The position numbers and the translations under genes are program-made. The notes beneath the pieces are model-generated. The model worked only from the letters and a program-made list of their open reading frames with translations. It was not told the DNA's origin and did no database searches. Below, piece by piece: positions 26,306 to 34,439 of a DNA stretch of 64,000 nt (position 1 is its first letter; every line of letters starts with the position of its first letter). The DNA is from CAWIUB01 sp963839175. Its GTDB lineage: Bacteria; Actinomycetota; Actinomycetes; Mycobacteriales; Jatrophihabitantaceae. Where the stretch lies: contig CAWIUB010000001.1 of the NCBI GenBank assembly GCA_963839175.1, positions 62,001 to 126,000 on the forward strand. The letters run 5' to 3'.

Positions 26306-26338
26306 CCGGCCCGGTTCGCCTGATGCGAACCGGGCCGG
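26306..26338. terminator. strong hairpin downstream of csp
   Basis: CCGGCCCGGTTCGC-CTGAT-GCGAACCGGGCCGG is a perfect 14-bp stem with a 5-base loop, 13 bp after the csp stop. It most likely terminates the minus-strand csp transcript before the ABM gene. Confidence 0.8.
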
Positions 26339-26351
26339 CAGCCTGTGTGGT

Positions 26352-26555
26352 TCAGTTGACGACGCGTACGCCGTCGGCCTGCGGGCCCTTGGGACCCTGG
26401 GCGACCTCGAACTCCACCCGCTGGCCTTCGTCCAGCGAGCGGTAGCCGTCGGACTGGATGGCCGAGTAGTGGACGAAGACGTCCTGCCCGCCATCTACGG
26501 CGATGAAGCCGTAGCCCTTCTCGTTGTTGAACCACTTGACGGTGCCCTGTGCCAC
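26352..26555 (-). CDS. cold-shock protein, CspA type
   Basis: 67 residues, the size of a single-domain CspA. RNP1 KGYGFI and RNP2 VFVHYS are intact in GTVKWFNNEKGYGFI and DVFVHYSAI. The start is a GTG in GTGGCACAGGGCACC, preceded by a long untranslated leader as is normal for csp genes. Predicted RNA chaperone and antiterminator. Confidence 0.93.
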   Translation of the reverse strand: MAQGTVKWFNNEKGYGFIAVDGGQDVFVHYSAIQSDGYRSLDEGQRVEFEVAQGPKGPQADGVRVVN

Positions 26556-26807
26556 GTGCACTCCTTGCTCTGTGCCCTGCGGGCCGATTCCGGCGCCACC
26601 CTTCGTGAGGCCGGGGTCTTCGCTCCTCGGTCCCGCTTCACTGCAGTGCACGTGGCCTCCCGGCAAGGGCGGCGCACGTAGTACTTCGCTAGTCGAAACG
26701 CTCGTAACTACGACCAGCGCGAAACGTACACGGCACGCTCGGAAAGAGCCAGATGGCCGGCGCAAAATCGGTCGTCCCCACACGCCGACCAAACACGTGA
26801 TCGTTCC
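26556..26807 (-). other. csp 5' leader/intergenic
   Basis: About 250 bp between csp and the relic at 26.8 kb. GC content falls around 26680-26710 (ACTTCGCTAGTCGAAACG), a likely promoter zone for csp with a leader of more than 100 nt. I see no protein-coding frame with normal third-position bias. Confidence 0.3.
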
Positions 26808-27110
26808 GCCAGCGACGCCTCCGCCGCGATCCTCCACGGGGTTCCGCTGCTCGGGCCGGTGCCAATCGCTCCGACCTCGCCCGCAGCTCGTCCACCGCGT
26901 CCGCGGTCGTGGTTGCGGACGCGGCGCTTCATGGCGCCGTGGTCACCGCATCCGAACTGGACGCGGTGCTGATCCGCTGTTGGAACTGGCGGGCATCCGG
27001 CGGGCGATTCGCGCGATCGATCTGGCTAATGGCCCCGGGCCGCCGCGCTCCGCCGATCAGGTTCTCCCCGGAATTGGTCGCTGCTATGACGCCACAGCGC
27101 ACAATCGCGG
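26808..27110 (+). pseudogene. relic of an AbiEi/DUF559-type protein
   Basis: Three plus-strand frames carry successive pieces of the actinobacterial AbiEi-like/DUF559 endonuclease family: ASDASAAILHGVPLLGPVP (frame of 26808), SSTASAVVVADAALHGAVV and SELDAVLIRCWNW (frame of 26888), then AGIRRAIRAIDLANG (about 26995). In intact members these read continuously before a Vsr-like nuclease domain, which is absent here. At least two frameshifts and a lost C-terminus mark it as a decayed gene. Confidence 0.55.
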
Positions 27111-27153
27111 GGAAGACGTGATCGAGTGCGGCCGAAAACGTGATCGACTGCGG

Positions 27154-28425
27154 CTACAGCAGGCCCGCGTCGCGCATGCCCTTGAGGGTCGGCGGGATCA
27201 CCGCGGTCGGACGGGCGCCGTCCGCCACCGCCTCGAGAGTCTTGAGCCCGTCGCCGGTGTTGTAGACGACGGTCTCGGCGGACGTGTCGATCGCCCCGGA
27301 CGTGATGAGCTTCTGCAGCACCGCGACGGTCACCCCACCCGCGGTCTCCGCGAAGACACCTGTAGTACGCGCGAGCAGCCGGATCCCCTCGCGGATCTCG
27401 TCGTCGGTCACGTGCGCCATGGCGCCTCCGGTCGTGCGGACCGCGTCGAGCGCATATGGCCCGTCGGCCGGGTTGCCGATGTTGAGCGACTTGGCGATGC
27501 CCGTCGGCTTCATCGGCCGCACGACGTCCCAGCCGTTCTCGAACGCGGTCGCGATCGGGGAACACCCGGCGGACTGGGCGCCGAACATCCGCCAGTCAGA
27601 CGACGGCACGAGTCCCGCCGCCACCAGCTCCTTGAACGCCTTGTGCACCTTGGTCAGCAGCGATCCCGATGCCATCGGCGCGACCACCTGGGCCGGTAAC
27701 CGCCAGCCGAGCTGTTCGGCCACCTCGAAGCCGAGCGTCTTGGATCCCTCGGCGTAGTACGGCCGGACGTTCACATTGACGAAGCCGGTGGTCTCGAACT
27801 CGTCGGTCTCGGCCAGCTCGGAGCACAGCCGGTTGACGTCGTCGTAGGAGCCCTCGACGCCGACCACAGTGCCGCCGTAGATCGCCGACTGGACGATCTT
27901 GGCAGGCTCCAGGTCGGCCGGGATGAACACGATCGAGGCCATGCCGATCCGCGCGGCGTGCGCGGCCACAGAGTTGCCCAGGTTGCCGGTCGACGCGCAT
28001 GCGATCCGCTCGAAACCGAACTCACGCGCGGCGGTGATCGCCACGGAGACGACGCGGTCCTTGAACGAGTGGGTGGGGTTGGCCGAATCGTCCTTGACCC
28101 AGACCGGCGCGGTGAAGCCCAGCTCGCCGGCCAGCCGATCGGCGCGGATGAGCGGCGTCATACCGGTGCGGGAGTCGACCCGGGTCGACGCATCCTGCCC
28201 GACGGGCAGCAGACCGGCGTACCGCCAGATCGATTGAGGCCCGGCCTCGATGTCCGAGCGGGCAACCCGGGCGAGCGCGTCGGTGTCGTAACCGATCTCG
28301 AGCGGGCCGAAGCACTCGAAGCAGGCGTGTTGAGCCCCGAGCGGGTATCGGGCGCCGCAGCTGCGACAGACCAGGGAGGTCGCCGGGGATGCTGGGATCG
28401 CAGCGCGATCGATGACGGCAGTCAT
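27154..28425 (-). CDS. thrC: threonine synthase
   Basis: 423 residues, PLP fold type II. An N-terminal zinc-ribbon-like segment (C20, C23, C35, C38) precedes DDSANPTHSFKDR with the PLP Lys122, ASTGNLGNSVAAHAA, and PMASGSLLTKVHKAF. The enzyme converts O-phosphohomoserine to threonine. The gene stands alone, not next to hom or thrB, and its leader contains a SAM riboswitch, which ties threonine formation to methionine/SAM status because both pathways share phosphohomoserine. Confidence 0.95.
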   Translation of the reverse strand: MTAVIDRAAIPASPATSLVCRSCGARYPLGAQHACFECFGPLEIGYDTDALARVARSDIEAGPQSIWRYAGLLPVGQDASTRVDSRTGMTPLIRADRLAGELGFTAPVWVKDDSANPTHSFKDRVVSVAITAAREFGFERIACASTGNLGNSVAAHAARIGMASIVFIPADLEPAKIVQSAIYGGTVVGVEGSYDDVNRLCSELAETDEFETTGFVNVNVRPYYAEGSKTLGFEVAEQLGWRLPAQVVAPMASGSLLTKVHKAFKELVAAGLVPSSDWRMFGAQSAGCSPIATAFENGWDVVRPMKPTGIAKSLNIGNPADGPYALDAVRTTGGAMAHVTDDEIREGIRLLARTTGVFAETAGGVTVAVLQKLITSGAIDTSAETVVYNTGDGLKTLEAVADGARPTAVIPPTLKGMRDAGLL

Positions 28426-28443
28426 GGAGTGGAGGCCTTTCTC

Positions 28444-28582
28444 CTCATCTTTCCCGGGACGGCGAATCGGCCAGGGACGGACTTGGCACCTGCTGCGGCG
28501 GCCTCGTCGGAACGAATCGAGTGCATCGCAGTGGTTGCCGGGGCTTCATCGGGCCGTATCCCTCTGCCCCTCTGGATGAGTT
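28444..28582 (-). promoter_or_regulatory. SAM-I (S-box) riboswitch in the thrC leader
   Basis: Read on the minus strand, the leader starts CTCATCCAGAGGGGCAGAGGG, continues GGCCCGATGAAGCCCCGGCAACC, the invariant SAM-I core, then AGGTGCCAAGTCC, and closes with AAAGATGAG, whose GATGAG pairs with the opening CTCATC to form P1. The P1 3' strand runs into the purine-rich GAGGAGAAAGG before the ATG, so SAM binding could mask the ribosome-binding site. No terminator stem is seen between P1 and the start, which favours translational control. Confidence 0.9.
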
Positions 28583-28651
28583 GCTTTTCAGTTGTGCGCT
28601 AAGTGTCTCATACGCTGGTGGCTGGGTTTCAGGCCAGGATCACGCTGTCCC

Positions 28652-28701
28652 GATGATCTCGGTGGATTCTGCGGGAAATCGCACAGCTAGCCGAGATCAT
28701 C
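28652..28701. repeat. dispersed palindromic element, copy 2
   Basis: GATGATCTCGG / CCGAGATCATC arms (11 bp, perfect) flank an inner CTGCG ... CGCACAG segment, as in the copy at 1812-1865. It sits between thrC's leader and the LytR_C gene. Confidence 0.8.
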
Positions 28702-28713
28702 AGGGCCTTTGCC

Positions 28714-29262
28714 TCAGCTGTAGTCGCTGGTTAGCACCACGACGATGGGGCCGACCGGCAGCTCGGCGAACCTGGCAACCACGCGTTTGATGGCCGGGAA
28801 CTGTTGCTGTAGCTGCAGCGCCGCCTGCTGCGCCCCCGCAGAGGCGGGATCGAAGTACGCGACGGTCGACAGGATGTCGTTAGTCAGCTCGTCGGTCGAG
28901 GTCACCGTCCAGCCACCAGCCCGAAAGCGGGCAGCCGCAGTGCCGGCCAGCGACGGGTTGCCGGTGCTGTCCAGCACCACCAGTGGCACCGGATGCGTCG
29001 CAGCGCTCGGGCTCGTCGAGGTCGCTGTCGGGCTGGTGCCAGACCGGCTTGCCGAAGGCATCCGGCTCGGCGACGCGCCGCCGGACGAGCGAGCGGCCGA
29101 ACTGGAGACCGTCGCGCTCACCCTGCTCGCCTGACGACCCTTCGGGTTCTGCAGGGCGATGACCGCAACGACGGCGACTGCCAGGCCGAGCACCGCGAGC
29201 ACCACGCCGACGATCCGATCGAGCCGCCGTCTCCTCGGCGGAACGGGGGCGTGGTGCGACAC
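28714..29262 (-). CDS. LytR_C domain single-pass membrane protein
   Basis: 182 residues: a basic N-terminus (RRRRLDR), one membrane helix at about 18-38, a Ser/Thr/Ala-rich linker (45-90) and a LytR C-terminal domain (PLVVLDSTGNPSLAGTAAARFRAGGWTVTSTDE ... VVVLTSDYS). This is the partner normally found just downstream of DUF3263 in actinomycetes; here an IS element separates them. Extracytoplasmic, probably cell-wall related; molecular function unknown. Confidence 0.85.
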   Translation of the reverse strand: MSHHAPVPPRRRRLDRIVGVVLAVLGLAVAVVAVIALQNPKGRQASRVSATVSSSAARSSGGASPSRMPSASRSGTSPTATSTSPSAATHPVPLVVLDSTGNPSLAGTAAARFRAGGWTVTSTDELTNDILSTVAYFDPASAGAQQAALQLQQQFPAIKRVVARFAELPVGPIVVVLTSDYS

Positions 29263-29302
29263 GGGTGGCAGGCTATTAGGCGCGGCTGTGCGCGCTGGGC
29301 TA

Positions 29303-30536
29303 GTAGTCTGTCGCTTCTAAATAGCTGGGTATAAGTGCCGAAGTTTGATGCGGGCGTCGCTGGTGGTGAACCTCCAGTCGACTTGGCGCTCGTCGGCGTT
29401 GATGGCCTCGGCCCAGGCGGCGAGTTCGGTGTCGAGGACGACGAGGTCGGCGATACGCCGGCCGAGGCATTGCTTGGTCAGGCAGGACAGTTCGATCTCG
29501 GCGATGTTGAGCCACGAGCCGTGCTTGGGTGTGTGGTGGATCTCCAGCCGGCCGGCCAGGGCGTAGGCCTTCTCGGGCGGGAATGCCTCGTAGAGGGAGG
29601 CGATCGAGTGGGTGTTGAGGTTGTCCATGACCAGGACGACCTTGTCCGCGTCGGGGTAGTCGACGTTCAGCAGATGTTCGACGCCGTGGGCCCAGTCGAT
29701 GCGGGTCCGGGTGGACTCGGCGTAGGCGCGGCGCCAACCCCGCAGGGGTTCGGCCCACACGAAGATCGAGCAGGTGCCGCAGCGGATGTACTCGGAGTCC
29801 TCGCGGGCCACCCGCTCGGGCGCAGCCGGCGTGCCTGCTCTGGCGTCGGCGAGCAGTTGGAGTGGTTTCTCGTCCATGACCACGACCGGGAAGGCCGGAT
29901 CGTAGGGGCGGGCATAGACGCCCAGCACATCCTCCATCGCGGCCACGAACGCCGCATTCTGCTTCGGCGGGATCGTCCAGCACGCCTTCAGGTGAGGCTT
30001 AAGCGCCCCCTTTTTAGGACCCGCCCGATCGTGGAGTGGTCTATCGGCGGCATCCCCTCGGTCAAGGCCACCCGTCTCTCCAGCAACCGCAGCGTCCACC
30101 GCTGACGCCCCGGCGGTGGCTGGCTGCACGCCAGCGCGATCACCCGGGCCTCGACGTCGCCGGTCACCTTCGGCTCCACCGGAGGCGTGGCCCGCTTCTT
30201 GCGGCCGATCACGTCCTCAACCCGCCCGGCATGCGTCGTGAACGCCTTCGCGACCAGATACACGGTGCTCTGCGACGTGCCCAGACGTTCGGGCCACCAC
30301 ACGCCGATCCGGCGCCGGCCCCTGCATCTCATCCAAGGCCAGCAACACCCTGGCCCGGGTGATCAACCGGGCAGACGCCGCCCCGAGGCGACCACCTTCT
30401 TCAGCTTCGCACGATCCCCAGCGGTCAAGGAGACCATGAACTCCTTCGGACGAGGCACGCCGTCAACTCCTCCTGGTCAAGTATCAACCAGAACAGCCGA
30501 CCACACATAAGCATCAAATTAGATGCGACACGCCAC
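29303..30536 (-). mobile_element. IS630-type insertion sequence
   Basis: A 1,234-bp element with imperfect terminal inverted repeats: the left end GTAGTCTGTCGCTTCTAA and the right end, read inward, GTGGCGTGTCGCATCTAA match at most positions. It is flanked on both sides by TA (29301-29302 and 30537-30538), the target duplicated by IS630/Tc1-type transposases. The single transposase gene inside is frameshifted. It separates DUF3263 from LytR_C. Confidence 0.8.
29317..30458 (-). pseudogene. IS630 family transposase, frameshifted
   Basis: Begins at GTG 30458 after an AGGAGG site (VPRPKEFMVSLTAGDRAKLKKVV), then changes frame near 30370, near 30300 and near 30005. The HTH region includes ERLGTSQSTVYLVAKAF. 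The DDE catalytic domain is intact in the last frame: VVVMDEKPLQLL, VLVMDNLNTHS, and WLNIAEIELSCL. The last shift occurs at an A5G5 run (CTAAAAAGGGGGCG), which could be a programmed slip as in some IS families, but the two earlier shifts suggest an inactive copy. Confidence 0.85.
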
Positions 30537-30546
30537 TAGCGCTTCG

Positions 30547-30864
30547 TCAGACGTCGATACCGAGTCGCCGGGCCGACCGTTGCCGCTGGCGGCTGGCTCG
30601 CAGCCGGCGCAACCGCTTGACCAGCAGGGGATCGGTGGCGAGCGCCGCGGGAGTATCGATCAACGCGTTGAGCACCTGGTAGTAGCGGGTGCTGGACATG
30701 TCAAACAACTCGCGGATTGCCTGCTCCTTGGCGCCTGCGTACCTCCACCACTGGCGTTCGAATACCAGGATCTCGCGATCGCGTCGCGACAGCCCGGTGA
30801 CGCCCAGGTCGTCGGCGGCGCTGTCACTTCCATCCGGCTGCATTGGAGCGGGTGCGAACTCCAT
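30547..30864 (-). CDS. DUF3263 protein
   Basis: 105 residues. The family signature LSRRDREILVFERQWWRYAGAKEQAIRELFDMSSTRYYQVLNALIDTPAALATDPLLVKRLRRLR is complete and looks like a helix-turn-helix. In actinomycetes it precedes the LytR_C gene; here the IS630 element begins 10 bp after its stop. Probably a small DNA-binding protein; function not established. Confidence 0.88.
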   Translation of the reverse strand: MEFAPAPMQPDGSDSAADDLGVTGLSRRDREILVFERQWWRYAGAKEQAIRELFDMSSTRYYQVLNALIDTPAALATDPLLVKRLRRLRASRQRQRSARRLGIDV

Positions 30865-30996
30865 GCTGCGTGCTCCTCAACTGACCTCGGTGTGATCGAA
30901 TTGGCAGTCCAGCAGCGACACTTGTGCGACGTTCTCGGCTGTCGATCGCTGCGGTCAGTCAACCACGGCCTGTCTCACGAGAGCGGGATCGGCACG

Positions 30997-31025
30997 CTGT
31001 GGATACCCGATTCGGTTATCCACAG
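30997..31025. promoter_or_regulatory. inverted pair of DnaA-box-like sites
   Basis: CTGTGGATA (30997-31005) and TTATCCACAG (31016-31025) form a dyad. The right half is an exact consensus DnaA box (TTATCCACA); the left, read on the other strand, differs at one base (GTATCCACA). It lies 40 bp before the WXG100-like gene. This may be a DnaA-responsive promoter; no other origin features are near. Confidence 0.45.
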
Positions 31026-31064
31026 ATCGTCCGCAGAGGCCACGGCCGAACGATCAGATGACCG

Positions 31065-31394
31065 ATGCTGCATGGCATGTCGTTCCTGCCCGATGCCGAC
31101 GCGCTCGTTCGCCTGGCCGGCCATATCAGCGGTCATGCGGATGAGATGCGGCGTCGGGCGGGCGACTTGGCCGTCGCCGCTGAACGGGTCGCATGGCAGT
31201 CCACCGCCGCCGATGCGTTTCGCGACCGCGCCCGCGACCTCGTCGCGGATCTGCGCCACGCCGCCGCGGGCGTCGATCACGCCGCCCAGTCGCTGCGCAG
31301 CCACGCGGCTAACGTCCGGCACGCCGAGTCGATCGTCAATGACGTCGCGAAGCCCCTCGGCCGCGCCGTCGCGATCGTCGAGGCGATCCTGTGA
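31065..31394 (+). CDS. WXG100-like ESX protein
   Basis: 109 residues (103 from the alternative ATG at 31077), two predicted amphipathic helices joined by the turn VAWQSTAADAFRDRARD, i.e. a W-x-S variant of the WXG motif. No signal peptide or membrane segment. Such proteins are type VII (ESX) substrates or N-terminal targeting partners. Its stop overlaps the GTG of the esterase-like gene (GTGA), so the pair probably works together, the small protein escorting the larger one. Confidence 0.7.
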   Translation: MLHGMSFLPDADALVRLAGHISGHADEMRRRAGDLAVAAERVAWQSTAADAFRDRARDLVADLRHAAAGVDHAAQSLRSHAANVRHAESIVNDVAKPLGRAVAIVEAIL

Positions 31395-32686
31395 CCGCAC
31401 CGGTCTCCGTGCGCGGCGGAGCCGGCGGCATCGAGGCGCACTGCGACGACATGGCGGCCACCGCTCGGCTGTTCGGTCGGTGTGCGAGCGACAGCGCCGA
31501 CGAGGCGCTGCGCCTGCACAGCTACCTGGTGCGCCCGGAGCTGGCGGAGACCGCGGCCTTCGACCCGGTTGGCGCTGGCCGGTTCGAGGCGCGCTTGCTC
31601 GCCGCCCTCGACGGGCCCGGCGGTGTCACGCCGCTCGCGGCGCGGTGCGCCGCCCTCGACGTGGGGTTGCGGGTGGCCGCGGACGCGTACCTGGGCGCCG
31701 ACCGGCTCGCCGAGTCGCTCACCCCCACGATCGATTTCCTGCGCGACGCGCCGCATGCGGGGTGGGACGCCATGAGAACTCTGGTCTCTACCGGCGACGT
31801 GCGCGCCGCCGCGCAGCGATGGATCACCGACAACCCGCAGACGGCCGATCTGCTCTCCGGCGCGGCCGCGGGCTTCCTCAGTGCTGGATCCGTCACCCAA
31901 GGGGCGGCGCTGCTCGGCCGCGTGTACCCAGACGGGCGGGCCAAGGTGACGGCGCTCGGTCGCGACGCGACGGTCGACGCCGGCGGCCCACCCCGATCGC
32001 TGGCCGCGGTGATGAGCGGGCTGGCGCGGCGCAACGACGGCAAGCACGGTGAGGTCGACATCCGCATACTCGACACTGTCGGCACCGGCCAGCGTCGCGT
32101 GATCGTCGACGTCCCCGGCACGAAGGACTGGTCCCCAGCCAGACACAACGGCGATATCACCAGCATCGCCACGAACCTTCGCGCCTTGGCTGGCACGTCC
32201 ACGTCCTACGAACGCGGGGTGTTGCAGGCCATGCGGCAGGCCGGTGTGCGGCCCACCGACGACGTCATGCTTGTCGGGCACAGCGAAGGCGGAATGGTGG
32301 CGATCAACACAGCGATCCACTCAGCAGCCTCCGGGCAGTTCCACATCAGCCACGTCGTCACCGCAGGGGCACCCATCGGCGCCGCGGCGGCCAAGGCGCC
32401 GCGGCGCGTCCAGGTGCTCGCCCTGGAGAACGAGCACGATGTCGTCCCGCACCTGGAGGACGCCGAGAACCCCGATCGGAGCAACGTCACCACAGTCGTG
32501 GTTCACCATGACCACGGCACCATCGGCGAGAACCACGACATCGCCGAGAGCTACATCCCGGGCGCGGCCGACGTCGACGCGAGCAACAACCCGTCCACAC
32601 GCGCCTACCTCACCGGGTTGCGGCCGTTCCTGTCGGCCGACAACGTCACGACGCAGACCTTCCAGGTGACCCGGGAATATCCATGA
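31391..32686 (+). CDS. alpha/beta-hydrolase-like protein, putative type VII substrate
   Basis: 431 residues. Residues 1-150 are helical and ESX-like (GGIEAHCDDMAATARLFGRCASDSADEALRLHSYL); residues 200-410 have a hydrolase core with nucleophile Ser298 in the elbow VGHSEGGM and candidate acid/base residues in LENEHDVVPH and HHDHGTIGENHDI. No signal peptide, consistent with ESX export. A lipase or esterase acting outside the cell is likely; toxin activity is possible but no immunity gene is evident. Confidence 0.7.
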   Translation: MTAPVSVRGGAGGIEAHCDDMAATARLFGRCASDSADEALRLHSYLVRPELAETAAFDPVGAGRFEARLLAALDGPGGVTPLAARCAALDVGLRVAADAYLGADRLAESLTPTIDFLRDAPHAGWDAMRTLVSTGDVRAAAQRWITDNPQTADLLSGAAAGFLSAGSVTQGAALLGRVYPDGRAKVTALGRDATVDAGGPPRSLAAVMSGLARRNDGKHGEVDIRILDTVGTGQRRVIVDVPGTKDWSPARHNGDITSIATNLRALAGTSTSYERGVLQAMRQAGVRPTDDVMLVGHSEGGMVAINTAIHSAASGQFHISHVVTAGAPIGAAAAKAPRRVQVLALENEHDVVPHLEDAENPDRSNVTTVVVHHDHGTIGENHDIAESYIPGAADVDASNNPSTRAYLTGLRPFLSADNVTTQTFQVTREYP

Positions 32687-32731
32687 CGGCTGCCTGTTGC
32701 CCTGCGAACCCCTGCAGGGCACCATCGCGGC

Positions 32732-34360
32732 ATGTACGGACTCATGCAGGACACGCCGCTATCCACCAATATGATCTTTCGGCGCGGGGAGCAATACTTC
32801 GGGTCCAGGTCGGTCGCCACCCGCACGGCCACCGGGATCGCCCACACCACGTTCGCCGAACTCGGCGTCGAGGCGCGGCGCATCGTTGGCGCCCTCGACT
32901 CACTGCGCTTGCGCGACGACGCCCGCATCGGATCGTTCGCGTGGAACACCGCGCGGCATCTCGCCCTGTACTTCGCCGTGCCCGGGTCCGGCCGGATCCT
33001 GCACACGATCAACATCCGCTACTTCCAGGACCAGGTCCTCTACAGCATCGAGCACGCCGAGGACGAGGTGGTGTTCGTCGACCGGTCGCTGCTCAGCTTG
33101 TTCAGCACCGTGATGAGCAAGATGCCGACGGTGCGGCACATCGTGGTCATGGACGACGGCGCGCCAAACGAGATCCCCGACGATCCGCGCATCGTGATGT
33201 GGGACGAGCTGGTCGGTGGCAGCTCCGAAGTCGATTTCGACGACCGGGTCACCGACGAGCGGCAAGCCGCGGCGCTGTGTTACACGACCGGCACGACGGG
33301 CAACCCGAAGGGCGTGCTCTACTCGCACCGGTCGACCTGGCTGCACGCGAACGCCGGGCTGGCCTCGTATGCCGCCGCGATCACCGATCGCGACAACGTG
33401 ATGCCCGTGGTGCCGATGTTCCATGCCATGGCGTGGGGCATGCCATACACGGCGTTTGCGGCCGGAGCGACGATCACCATGCCTGGCCTGGATCTCTCGC
33501 CGCAGGCCCTCGTCTCGCTCATCGAGTCCGAGCGGGTCACCTTCGCCACGGGGGTGCCCACGATCTGGATGGGCATGCTGCCGCTGCTCAAGGACCACGA
33601 CGTCTCGTCGCTGAACCGGGTGATGTGCGGTGGCTCCGCGGTGCCACGAGCGCTCTCGGAGGGCTGGCGCGCGGCCATCGGCGTGCCGATCACGCAGGGC
33701 TGGGGGATGACCGAGACGTCGCCGGTCGCTTCGATGAGCGCGCTGCGGGCCGAGTACGTCTCAGCGTCCGACGCCGAGAAAGCGGACGCACGTGCCACGG
33801 CGGGAATAGCTCTGGCCGGCCTCGAGATGCGCGTCGCCGACACCGAGACCGGAGAGATCCAGCCCTGGGACGACAAGACGACCGGCGAGGTGCAGGTGCG
33901 CGGTCCGTGGGTCGCCCGGCAGTACTACCGCACCGATGAGCCGGGTGAGCAGTTCACCGACGACGGCTGGCTGCGCACCGGCGACGTCGGGGCGATCACA
34001 CCTTTGGGTTACCTGCGCCTCGTCGACCGCACGAAGGACCTGGTCAAGTCCGGCGGCGAGTGGATCAGCTCCGTCGAGGTCGAGAACGAGATCATGGGCC
34101 ACCCCAAGGTCGCCGAAGCCGCGGTCATCGCGTTACCGCACCCCAAATGGATCGAGCGCCCGCTAGCGGTCGTCGTCGTCAAGCCCGGCGAGACGCTGAC
34201 CCGCGAGGAGGTCCTCGACCATCTACGCGAGCGGCTGGCCGGTTGGCAAGTACCCGACGACGTCGCGTTCATCGACGAGATCCCCAAGACGAGCGTCGGC
34301 AAATTCTCCAAGAAGACCCTGCGCGCGAAGTTCGCCGACTACGTCCTGCCCACCGTGTAG
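32732..34360 (+). CDS. long-chain fatty acid-CoA ligase (AMP-binding)
   Basis: 542 residues, ANL superfamily. The ATP loop YTTGTTGNPKG, GWGMTETSP, the hinge DRTKDLVKSGGEWISSVEVEN and the C-terminal catalytic Lys in PKTSVGKFSKKTLR are all present. The N-terminus (TPLSTNMIFRRGEQYFG) and the medium/long-chain pattern resemble FadD-type enzymes. It forms acyl-CoA from fatty acid, ATP and CoA in the cytosol. It stands in a plus-strand series without obvious pathway partners. Confidence 0.93.
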   Translation: MYGLMQDTPLSTNMIFRRGEQYFGSRSVATRTATGIAHTTFAELGVEARRIVGALDSLRLRDDARIGSFAWNTARHLALYFAVPGSGRILHTINIRYFQDQVLYSIEHAEDEVVFVDRSLLSLFSTVMSKMPTVRHIVVMDDGAPNEIPDDPRIVMWDELVGGSSEVDFDDRVTDERQAAALCYTTGTTGNPKGVLYSHRSTWLHANAGLASYAAAITDRDNVMPVVPMFHAMAWGMPYTAFAAGATITMPGLDLSPQALVSLIESERVTFATGVPTIWMGMLPLLKDHDVSSLNRVMCGGSAVPRALSEGWRAAIGVPITQGWGMTETSPVASMSALRAEYVSASDAEKADARATAGIALAGLEMRVADTETGEIQPWDDKTTGEVQVRGPWVARQYYRTDEPGEQFTDDGWLRTGDVGAITPLGYLRLVDRTKDLVKSGGEWISSVEVENEIMGHPKVAEAAVIALPHPKWIERPLAVVVVKPGETLTREEVLDHLRERLAGWQVPDDVAFIDEIPKTSVGKFSKKTLRAKFADYVLPTV

Positions 34361-34439
34361 CGCTGGCGCCGCCGCACACCGCGGCGATAGCATCGGACCC
34401 CGTGACTACTACCATGCCGCGGACGACCGATACGACTCG

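Noticed and set aside
26524..27699. 391-codon plus-strand frame
   Set aside because: Runs antisense through csp and thrC; only a short part near 27000 coincides with the AbiEi/DUF559 relic.
30997..31025. Replication origin
   Set aside because: Only two DnaA-like boxes and no dnaA, dnaN, AT-rich unwinding element or gene-orientation switch nearby.
31391..32686. PE-PPE family protein
   Set aside because: No PE/PPE N-terminal motif; only the hydrolase-like C-terminal part is reminiscent of that group.
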